64,000 nucleotides of DNA from Tupaia tana (lineage: Eukaryota > Chordata > Mammalia > Scandentia > Tupaiidae), in the NCBI GenBank assembly GCA_026018925.1, contig JAKSZU010000018.1:2868505-2932504 (forward strand), read 5' to 3'. Each line of letters starts with the position of its first letter. The stretch's first letter is position 1. A program made the translations under genes and the position numbers. Shown piece by piece: positions 55,395 to 64,000 of the stretch. The notes beneath the pieces are model-generated. The model did not search any database. It was not told where the DNA came from and saw only the letters and a program-made list of their open reading frames with translations.

Positions 55395-55830
55395 CTGCAA
55401 TGTGTTCAGCTGAAAAGGGCTTAGTGGTTCTGGCACATTCTGACAAGATACGTTTTATAGGGTTTGTGCTAAAATTTGATATTGGAAGTCAGGATTCCAA
55501 TTTTATGTCTCCAATAATAACAATAGCAGCTGGGACTTTTAAGAAATGTGTGGACCCCTTCTATTTAAGAGTTACAGGACCAAAGCTATTTATGTCAAAC
55601 ACCTTATAAGGGAAGGATTTAGCCTGCATGTCAATATAGCGCAGCATACATTTTTAATATTTAGATAGGGAAAAATCCATTACCGGTGCGAAGAACATTT
55701 CTGTTTTGGACTATTAAATATGCACGGTTTTAGGATTTTAAAGCAGCGTCTCCTTGCTTGAATTTACAGATGCATCGAATGACCGTTCCTTGGTATCATT
55801 TCTGTATAAAAGCAAGTGTGGGCGTGTCAG
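55395..55830. other. enhancer-like unique block
   Basis: About 430 bp of AT-rich, repeat-free DNA: 'gctaaaatttgatattggaag', 'ctccaataataacaatagcagctggg', 'gtcaatatagcgcagcatac', 'gactattaaatatgcacgg'. It reads like a conserved developmental enhancer. Confidence 0.42.
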
Positions 55831-57012
55831 TCTGTTTCTGCGCGCGGCGACGAGTGGGCACGACTCGGTGCTGCCGGGTCGCTCTCTGGTTCCCAGCCTG
55901 CTGCGGGCACGTCCCCAGCCTCTCGTTCTCTGACAGCAGCTGTGGGTCTGGGGACCGGGCGCTCCTGACTGCTGTGAGAGCCGGTCAGCGTTCGGGAGGG
56001 TCTGCCCCGCGAGCAGATACTGCGGCGAGACTCCGGGGGGACGTGGGGCCCTGGCGCTTCCCCAGTGGCACCAGCCAACGTTTTCTGAGGAGAGTGACAC
56101 ACTGCCAAATGAACAATGGGTTCTGCTCTGGCAGGCACTGGGAGTGACCACGCGTGGCCCCGACAGGCGGCTCGGCTAGAAAACTCAGCCTTCTTATCAC
56201 TTCTGCTAAGACAAAGAGCCGAACCCAGCAAAGACGAGATGAGAACCCCGACTAGCACAGCCGAGGGCCCGGGCACCCCGGCCGGCGCGTGGGCTCAGTT
56301 CCTCCCGGGTTTCCTCTGACTTACAGGGCGGTGCGCCATGGCTGGTGAGAAAGCCCGGCGGGCTGCTGGCAGGAGTGGCCACCGGAGGGCCGTGCTCCAG
56401 GCCCTGGCAGTGCTCTCCTCTCCCGCTGCCGGACTGCGGCCCCGAGGGGCACCAGAGGCCATAGGGACCCATGCAGAAACCGCTCCCCTCCAGGACTCTC
56501 AGAACCGGCTCCGCCAACTTAAATGCGGAAAGCGCAAGTTTATTTCCCTTGTTCTGATTTCACTAATCAAATGGAGTCGGTTCTTGGCAAATAGGATTTA
56601 GAAAATAACTTTGCACTGAGCCTCTCCTTTCCCTTCGTCAGAAAGAGGCTTCCGCTCAGGTTCCTCTCCCTTCCTAATGAAATGGCCACCCAGCTTCACT
56701 TGGCTTCTTCCCCCAGTTTGGCCACCAAATACCCGCATTGTAAAAGCCACCACCACCACCCCCGCAAACTGCCAGGAGCTCTGACGCACTGAACTTCACG
56801 TCGGGGGTGTGGACACCGCCTGTCCCCCATGGGGCCCTGCGCAGGGCGGACCAGCACTCATGAGGAAAGTCAGCACGCCTCAGATACAAAGTGCAGCTCG
56901 GAGGCCCCAAAGGGCAGTTTACTGACCGTCCCCCCCTCTCCGAGACCGCCGCCCATCCTCGTCCACCTCAGGTCCGGGGAGGTGGACGATGGGAAGATGG
57001 CTGAGAGGTCAG
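55831..57012. other. unique GC-rich sequence
   Basis: Frames up to 149 codons on both strands, none with a domain. A (CCA)n patch lies near 56745. Confidence 0.4.
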
Positions 57013-57070
57013 GAGGGGGAATGCAGCTGGGGCGTCCGGCGGTCAGTAGTGGTCAGGGCGGGGAACCCCC
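57013..57070 (+). repeat. single ancestral-like copy of the 31-bp VNTR unit plus its right flank
   Basis: GGGGGAATGCAGCTGGGGCGTC followed by CGGTCAGTAGTGGTCAGGGCGGGGA parallels the last VNTR unit and its right flank at 58370-58425 (GGTCAGTAGCGGTCAGGGTGGGGA). Confidence 0.75.
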
Positions 57071-57166
57071 TGCATGCATTCCAGAGCTACGGTGACAGGG
57101 AGGCAGGTGCCGTCACCACCTTCACTCCGAGAGGAGGAACCCAAGGCCTGTTATGAAGACTGGCCT

Positions 57167-57427
57167 GGAACCAGCAGTTAGTGTAATGGCTATGTCGCTG
57201 GACTCCCATGTAGTTGACCACGGTTCGCATCCTGGACCCGGTGGCTTAAAACTCACGCCGGGCATGTGTGCGTGCGTGCCCAAGATCCCGAGAGGAGAAT
57301 GGAGGAGAAGGGACTGCGGCGTGACCATCCCCCCTGGGGGGTGATTTCTCGCTTTCTGTCTCTATGTCTCTCTCTGTCTGTCTGGCGAGCGCACGCGCCC
57401 TATAGCAAAAACCTCTCCAAAAAAATA
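57167..57427 (+). mobile_element. tRNA-derived SINE, long young subfamily
   Basis: GGAACCAGCAGTTAGTGTAATGG, B box 'ggttcgcatcc', 'cccaagatcccgagaggag', TCCCCCCTGGGGGG, CT-rich tail, 'gccctatagcaaaaacctctcc' and poly-A. Very close to the 31745 copy. Confidence 0.93.
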
Positions 57428-57547
57428 ACGGCCTGCAAGGGAGGGGCGCCTGTCAGGACCGCAGCAGCCATCTGCCGTGCGCCCTCGCGCTGTCGTCACG
57501 GGAGTCAGTCCGGCAGTCACAGCCCAGGTCGCTCCTCCAGGGCCGCA

Positions 57548-57640
57548 GCCTCTGCCTCATCTGGGCGAGTTCTCAGTTTGTCAGCTGCGAAGTGGGGGGC
57601 AGTGGCCCCCCTTGTACAGCTGCCAGGACTGCACAAAGTA
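57548..57640 (+). repeat. MIR fragment
   Basis: 'ctctgcctcatctgggcgagttctcagtttgtcagctgcgaagtgggg' is MIR-like. Diverged. Confidence 0.5.
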
Positions 57641-57749
57641 CGGCACGAGGAGGGTGCGCCCCCCAGGGTGCAGGACAAGCACCAGGTGCTGCTGGCCGGG
57701 GGTAGGCCACCCATATCATCCCCCTCATGGGCCAGGGAACGCTGGAGAG

Positions 57750-58390
57750 AGGGGAACACAGCTGGGCGTCTCTGGGAGAGAGGGGAACGCAGAGGGGCGT
57801 CTCTGGGAGAGAGGGGAACGCAGCGGGGCGTCTCTGGGAGAGAGGGGAACGCAGAGGGGCGTCTCTGGGAGAGAGGGGAACGCAGAGGGGCGTCCCTGGG
57901 AGAGAGGGGAACGCAGAGGGGCGTCTCTGGGGGAGAGGGGAACGCAGAGGGGAGTCTCTGGGAGAGAGGGGAACGCAGAGGGGCGTCTCTGGGGGAGAGG
58001 GGAACGTAGCGGGGCGTCTCTGGGGGAGAGGGGAACGCAGAGGGGCGTCCCTGGGAGAGAGGGGAACGCAGAGGGGCGTCTCTGGGAGAGAGGGGAACGC
58101 AGAGGGGAGTCTCTGGGAGAGAGGGGAACGCAGCGGGGCGTCTCTGGGAGAGAGGGGAACGCAGAGGGGCGTCTCTGGGGGAGAGGGGAACGCAGAGGGG
58201 CGTCCCTGGGAGAGAGGGGAACGCAGAGGGGCGTCCCTGGGAGAGAGGGGAACGCAGAGGGGCGTCTCTGGGGGAGAGGGGAACGCAGCGGGGCGTCTCT
58301 GGGAGAGAGGGGAACGCAGAGGGGCGTCCCTGGGGGAGAGGGGAACGCAGAGGGGCGTCTCTGGGAGAGAGGGGAACGCAGCGGGGCGTC
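57750..58390. repeat. 31-bp minisatellite (about 20 units)
   Basis: Unit AGGGGAACGCAGAGGGGCGTCTCTGGGAGAG, with GAGG/GCGG, GTCTC/GTCCC and GGAGAG/GGGGAG variants. As 31 is not a multiple of 3, each frame passes through all three phases. Yet no phase contains a stop, so every frame on both strands codes a 31-residue repeat (ERGTQRGVSGREGNAEG...). These long frames (up to 348 codons) are artefacts. Confidence 0.95.
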
Positions 58391-60129
58391 ACGGTGGTCA
58401 GTAGCGGTCAGGGTGGGGAGCAGCCAGCCTCTCACAGGAATGCTGCCCTGTTCTCAAGCCCTCGCACAGCACACTGGTAGCGGGCGCTGCGTGGGCCCCG
58501 CAGCCAAGGCTCGGCCGGGCTGACCTGTGTCCTGCTGGCAGCTGATGCCCGAGAGTGCCCGCGGGAGCGTGGATGCAGTGCCCCAGGCACCAGCCTCCAG
58601 GAGCACTCAGAGGCCCTGATTGGCTGCAGTCTCTCAGGGAAGGCTGGGTCCCATGCACTGTGTCACCCGGAGCTGGGGGGAAGACCGCAGCTCACCAGAC
58701 CCCCTGGTTGCCTGCTGGTTTCCACCGTGTTCGGTGACAACCGCCCCCCACCCAGAGGGCCCTCCCTTAACGTCCCACCCGCCCTCGCCCTGCAAACACC
58801 GTATGGAAGGCCTACCACAAGCTGCAGGAGCCACAACAGGCCGCCGTCCTGAATCGGCGCCGCCAGTGTCCCGGCCAGCCGTGAGCTCGGCGGCCCCGCC
58901 AGGGAGGCCGGGTGGGCCACGTGCTGTCACAGGCGCGTCCCCAGAGCCTCTCTGCTCTCCCTGCCTGTCTCACTGACAGATTTGCTATGACGGGGGGGGG
59001 GGGGGGGGGGGCTCTACGAGGCCCTGCCTGAGAGGCTGGAAACGCCGGGACAGAAATTCACATCAAGGGACGTCCCATGCCATCGACGACGCGCTCGGGC
59101 ACTGAGCAGGGCCGGGCAGAGCCGGCAGACTCACCCACCGTGGACGTGCAGCGCTGAAAACAAGCAAGGCCAGCTCTAGGCCACGTGCGTCCTCGTCCTC
59201 ACCGCGGACGATGGAGACAGACATGTCGCACGATGATCTGGGCCCCTTTAGCTGGGTGCTGGGTGGGGAGCGTCAGAAAACCCTGGATACCCCAAGTGGG
59301 AGAATAAACTGTCCACACAGGTTCTGTGGAGTCCACCTGGGAGCCCAGGCCTGAGAGGAAAGCCAGAAGGGGACGGCACCCTGGGGAGTCTTCCTCCAGG
59401 GCGACCCTAGTGCACAAACACACCACTGTGCCAGCCCGGGAGCCGCCATGACACACGTCCCCGGGACCCACTGGACATGCTCCTTCCCCCCAGGTCCCTC
59501 CCCACGGAACGGGCTGGGACCTGCTGGCCCCACCTCACGAGAGACCTGAGCACCGTCTCCAGGAGGCCTGCTCAGGTGGCTGGGCCCCCGGCGACATGTT
59601 GGGTCTTACAGGGTGAGTGTCCGGTCAGAGCTTGTGTCCAGGAACCCCCAGGTGTTCTGCGCATGTCCTTCGCCCCTGCAGTCTCTGCGATCAGCAGCGT
59701 CCAGCCCACCACCCTCACCCCGGCCGGTCCCATCCAGCAGCGCCTTCCTGTCACCTGAGCCCACGAGCCGTCCTCTTGCTCAACCTTAGAGCTGCAGACG
59801 TCATTGTTTGAGCTGGACGTGTGGACGGTCAGGGAGGGTCGTCCATGACTACCGTGAGGTGCAGCTCCGACAGGCCATGCTATGGCACGTGGGACACACA
59901 GGCTCCGCCCGACGCGGGGGTCCCGGCCTGGGGCCTCCCTGCCCAGCCAGGTTTGTCTGCAGTCCCTTGCCTCTGAGCCACCACACACCAGGCTGCCCTT
60001 CCCAGCCTCCCCGCGTCACCCATCCCAGGTAGTCAGGGTCGTCCCGCCGTACTGGCCCCTCCCGGGGACCGCATGGCTCCCCAGCCCGTTGTTGCTGAGA
60101 GCAGGGCCTCCAGCTGTCACACCACCGTT
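58391..60129. other. unique GC-rich sequence with a 20-bp poly-G
   Basis: A run of 20 G's at 58992-59011 (G-quadruplex or assembly risk). Otherwise no gene, RNA or repeat recognised. Confidence 0.45.
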
Positions 60130-60195
60130 GACCTTGGCCACTGGCAGTGCCTGGACACAGTGACAGACAGACATCTGCTGAATGGACGAATGCTC
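60130..60195 (+). repeat. L2 3' end
   Basis: 'gccactggcagtgcctggacacagtgacagacagacatctgctgaatggacgaatg' fits the L2 terminus (cagtgcctggcacatagtaggcgctcaataaatatttgttgaatgaatgaatg). Confidence 0.65.
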
Positions 60196-60454
60196 GAGCT
60201 CTTTGACGCCTCCTACAGAGAAGACACCACTGTGGGTCTGCTGGGACTTCAGCAAACATGGCTGCTGAGGAGGCCTTCTGGCTCTGACCCCTGCTCTGCG
60301 AGCCGGCCAGCCCTGGAGAAAACGGGGCCCGCACTGCTTCGTGCACCTGGAACGTCCAGGGCGGGGAGCCCCTGGCTCTGAGTCGGCCTTCCATCATCGG
60401 TCCCTTTTCCCCTTCACTCCCCAAGCCCCAGTTTCGGCGTTGGTGGAACCCCAC
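60196..60454. other. unique sequence
   Basis: Nothing recognised. Confidence 0.4.
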
Positions 60455-60960
60455 CATGGTGGAACCTTCCAGAAAAGCTGCAATAATGAAGCCACGTCTT
60501 TTAAGCTGTGGTAGGTGCTTCTCCTCATTGCCATATGTCATACCAATGCTATTTCCTTTTATTATAAATAGGGTTTTTGCTCAAAGGGGTGCAGTCTCAT
60601 ACCCCCGGCTGCTTTGTACTTTAATCAGAGCTTTCCTGCCGAAAATGTTTATCTTCCAGCAAAGAGGTGCTAATTTTATCTTGCAAAAGTGGATATCTGC
60701 TTACGTCCCTTCTACCTTCAAGAAAGATAACCAAAAGCATATTATGTCATCTAAATACAGCCTCCGGGGACATCAAAGCCTAATGTACACAGCTGCCAGA
60801 GTTGATGGAGCGGCCATTGGCAGGCCCTTCCGCCCGGCTCGCGTGTGCCTCATTGATAGACGCATTTGCCATTTCTGTGAAAGAAACTCCCAAGCCCTGT
60901 TTGTGCCAATTGATTTCAATGATATTGGGGCGTTTTGAAACAAGAATCCAAAATAGACGT
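60455..60960. other. enhancer-like unique block with a 160-codon open frame
   Basis: About 500 bp of evenly AT-rich, repeat-free sequence: 'ccttttattataaatagggtttttgctc', 'ggtgctaattttatcttgcaaaag', 'ccaattgatttcaatgatattgggg'. A forward frame (60456-60938) lacks stops for 160 codons, but its product has no domain I recognise and its composition looks like a conserved non-coding element. Either possibility needs comparison across mammals. Confidence 0.42.
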
Positions 60961-62741
60961 GCCCTTTTCACCCCTCTGTGTAGGCGCCCGCTGCAGGAAA
61001 TGGCACACGGTCAGATCTTCAGAATGGAGGCAAGTGGGCCGGATAAGGAGCACGCTCCTCGCCGCGCATCGTTGTGTTCGAGCACCGTCGAGATGGCCCA
61101 GAGCGAGCACCCGAGCGAGCCGTCTGGGCCCCACTCCTGCGCTGTTCCCGTCGGTGTTTCCCACCTTCTTGGACCCCATTCTAGCATAAGAGAACACGTC
61201 GCAGCACTGTCCACATGCCCCCCCCACACACAGACACACATGCATGCACATGTACACAAGGCACACACATGCACATGCACATCTGAAGTGCAGTCATCCC
61301 TCCGTATCCCCAGGTACCACGTCAACAGGGTAATCAACTGCAGATAAGAAGGTATTTGAAAATTTCCGAGTGCCTGCCCTGAAGCGCACGGACCTCGCCC
61401 CTGCTCATAAACACGGCGCTCTCGAGACACTGGTGCTCTGGGCGACCCTGGGTGATGTGAGGACCACAGGAGACTGTGCAGACACCACCCCATGTCACAG
61501 CGGGGCCCGAGTTTCTGCAGGTCTTGGTATCCAGGGGCCCCAGATACGCAGAGTTCATGCAGCCTTCAGATGCGCAGTGTGTTCTGACACACCTCACGCT
61601 GCCCCCATCTAGACAGGCGTCTGGTTCCGCACGGAGCGCGGTCCCGGGAGCAGTGGCGTCGGCATCGATCCAGAGCTGGAAGTGCGGCCCCGGGTCGCCC
61701 CCGCAGTGCCGCAGCACCTCGGCAAGCCCCAGCAGCACGACGCTCGTCCCAGTCAAAGGCCTCGGGTCTAGTTTTTCACTTCTCGGACATGTGTTCGCGT
61801 TCCGTGATTTGGTTGCAGCTGTCTAAATCCACATCCTGCGCAGTGGTGGTTCATGGCCCAGAGTTTGACAAACATGCTTAGGCCCCGCGAGCCAGGGTTC
61901 TTGGTACCACGGGGTCCTTCTGCTCAAAGGACCACGGCATTTCTGCCCTCAGAGGTCCTTTTCCCAGACATCCTTCTGGGCTCCAGACCAGAGAGCTGAT
62001 GCCTTCTTTGCCTCCCAGCCCTCTACCCTCTGCCTCCTCCTCTGCCTGCCCCTGCCAGGAAATTCCTCAGCCCCTGCTCTGCTTCACAGGTCCCAGACTA
62101 CTCTGCAGACGGAGGCCTCCATGCTGCCGTTTCTGCAGACTCTGTCACAGCTCGGGGTCTAAGCACCTGAGCTGGGTGAGGTTGTAGAGAGCTCAGCGGG
62201 GGTAGCGGGGGACAGCGGCCTGACCAGGGCCAGGAGCCTGGAGATGTGGCCCCTTACCTGGGACTTCGGTGAGGGGCTTCTCTTTCCCTGGGTGACCTCA
62301 TCGCCACAGGGCCTTGGGTTCGAGAGGTCTGGTGAGAGATCACTGCTGGGAGACGGTGCTGAGAAGCATAGGCGGGGGTGTCAGACGCCGGGAGACAAGG
62401 CCGCACCTCCTGGAACTGGACTAGGGAGTAAAACAACAGCGCCTGCGACACCCTCGGGCACCCCCAGAAGGCCCCGTACCTCCTCAGCACAGGACAGAGC
62501 GCAATTATAAATGAGCGTAGCGCGGGAAGTGCGAGGCACGTTGGCCGTGCCAGGCCAGCACGGCGGGGTGTCCGTGCTCCTGAGGGAGAGGATGAACGTG
62601 CTGGAACTGTCGCATCCTCCCACCCATACCTTGTAAAAGATGCCCTGAGTCGATCGTGGAAGGTAGACAAGAGAGCCGAGAGGCAATAAAAGCGCCTGCG
62701 AGCCCCACTCAGAGCACTCAGCTGGCCAATCGTGTCCCAGA
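60961..62741. other. unique sequence with a short CA tract
   Basis: (CA)n with CATG at about 61220-61280. No gene or RNA called. Confidence 0.45.
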
Positions 62742-63855
62742 GTCAGCACACACTTGTGCACACCTCCCTTCAGCCTGCGCACACGTGTGCACACTGTCCT
62801 TCTGAGTCTGTGCACACACGCATGTGTGTACACCTCCCTTCTGAGTCTGCACACACACACGTACACACTGTCCTTCTGAGTCTGCGCACATACATGCACG
62901 TGCACACTGTCCTTCTGAGTCTGCGCACACACACGACATGCACACCTCCCTTCTGAGTCTGTGCACACACACGTGCACACCTCCCTTCTGAGTCTGCGCA
63001 CACACACGACATGCACAACTCCCTTCTGAGTCTGCGCACATACATGCACGTTCACACCTCCCTTCTGAGTCTGTGCACACACACGACATGCACACCTCCC
63101 TTCTGAGTCTGCGCACACACACGACATGCACACCTCTCTTCTGAGTCTGCGCACACACACGCACATCTCCCTTCTGAGTCTGCACACACATGCGACATAG
63201 ATACCTCCCTTCTGAGTCTGCACACACACATGACATGCACACCTTCCTTATGAGTCTGCACACATACACGTGCACACCTCCCTTTTGAGTCTGCACACAC
63301 ACATGTGCACACCTTCTGAGTCTGCACACACACACATGCACACTTTCCTTCTGAGTCTCTGCACACACAGCATGCACACCTCCCTTTTGAGTCTGTACAC
63401 ACACACATGCATACCAACCTTCTGATTCTGCACAGACACACATGCACACGTTCCTTCTGAATCTATGGATATGCACGCACACACCTTCCTTCTGCGTCTG
63501 AGCACACACGCAACATACACACCTTTCTTCTAAGTCTATGCACGCACGCATGTGTGCACACCTCCCTTCTGAGTCTGTGTGCACATGTGTGCACACCTCC
63601 CTTCTGAATCTGCACATGGATGTGCACACCTTCCTTCTGAATCTGCACACACACACATGCACACCTCCCTTCTGAGTCTGCACACACATGTGTGCACACC
63701 TCCCTTTTGAATCTGCACATGCACGTGCACACCTTCCTTCTGAGTCTGTGCACACGTGTGCACACCTCCCTTCCAAGTCTGCATGCACCCACGTGCACAT
63801 CTTCCTTCTATGTCTACACACACACGTGTGCACACCTCCTGAGTCTGTGAACAAA
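62742..63855. repeat. 35-39-bp minisatellite (about 29 units)
   Basis: Each unit has CCTTCTGAGTCTG followed by a variable CA/CG-rich spacer (CGCACACACACGACATGCACACCT). Unit length varies because the CA spacer varies. Open frames on the reverse strand code Cys/Val/Arg repeats (VQTQKGGVHVC), an artefact of the array. Confidence 0.95.
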
Positions 63856-64000
63856 CGTGCACAGCGCTGACATCTGCTGCCTTGGGTTACTAGCAGTGTT
63901 GCTCAGTGGTGAGGTCGTACTGCAGAGCCAGCCACCACAAAACCTCCATGTCCTCATGGCCATCTACCAGTGGGCAAGCCGGAGCCAGTGGGGCCCACCT
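63856..64000. other. unique sequence at window end
   Basis: Too short to judge; no feature recognised. Confidence 0.4.

Noticed and set aside
57477..58523. 348-codon forward frame and 291-codon reverse frame
   Set aside because: Mostly the 31-bp minisatellite; the unit lacks stops in every phase.
62381..63854. Cys/Val-rich reverse frames of 282 and 378 codons resembling a cysteine-rich protein
   Set aside because: Cysteines come from TGTG/TGCG repeats of the array; no other protein feature.
1..64000. CRISPR array, bacterial operon or phage system
   Set aside because: Direct repeats are minisatellites without unique spacers of fixed length; the whole context is mammalian.

Overview
This is a GC-rich mammalian nuclear DNA window, probably subtelomeric or otherwise minisatellite-rich. 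The evidence is ancient MIR and L2 copies, an old L1 fragment, a lineage-specific tRNA-derived SINE family, a betaretrovirus-like provirus and at least nine large tandem arrays. I see no Alu or rodent B1 copies, so a primate or mouse-like rodent is unlikely. I could not name the species. I found no host protein-coding exon, tRNA, rRNA or snRNA gene I would defend. Most long open frames come from tandem arrays whose unit is a multiple of 3, or from GC-rich unique DNA.

The most interesting part is 3541-6970. It is a complete but internally deleted provirus with two LTRs (672 and 657 bp) and a 6-bp target duplication (GCCCGC / GCCCAC). It also has a tRNA-Lys-like primer-binding site, a broken gag remnant, an env transmembrane remnant and a polypurine tract. 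Pro, pol and env SU are missing. Inside gag, 198 bp at 5145-5342 encode, in frame and without introns, a transmembrane stretch of the host oligosaccharyltransferase subunit STT3B. This looks like a piece of host mRNA captured by a retrovirus. The provirus is also unusually rich in tandem repeats in U3, R, PBS, leader and the gag start, and its R region holds perfect inverted repeats.

Layout: 0-3.4 kb has a 61-bp repeat, MIRs and a 15-bp G-quadruplex-prone VNTR. 3.5-7 kb is the provirus. 7-14 kb has a SINE carrying its own internal 21-bp minisatellite, further SINEs, an old L1 (ORF1 end to ORF2 start), MIRs and a strong CTCF motif. 14-22 kb is mostly unique sequence with L2, SINEs and two or three enhancer-like blocks. 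22.4-23.8 kb is a 41-bp VNTR. 27 kb is a TG-rich array and 35.4-36.3 kb a CAC/CAT triplet array. 42.4-43 kb is a 43-bp VNTR and 57.7-58.4 kb a 31-bp VNTR. 62.7-63.9 kb is a 35-39-bp VNTR. Between the arrays lie MIR/L2 relics and AT-rich, low-CpG blocks (for example 25.7, 37.5, 48.2, 51.8, 55.4 and 60.5 kb) that read like conserved non-coding enhancers rather than exons.

Nothing here forms a pathway or operon. The functional hypotheses concern the provirus (host-sequence capture, LTR regulation), the SINEs (possible spread of CTCF sites) and regulatory blocks of an unidentified neighbouring gene. Family assignments are from memory of consensus sequences, not from a search.
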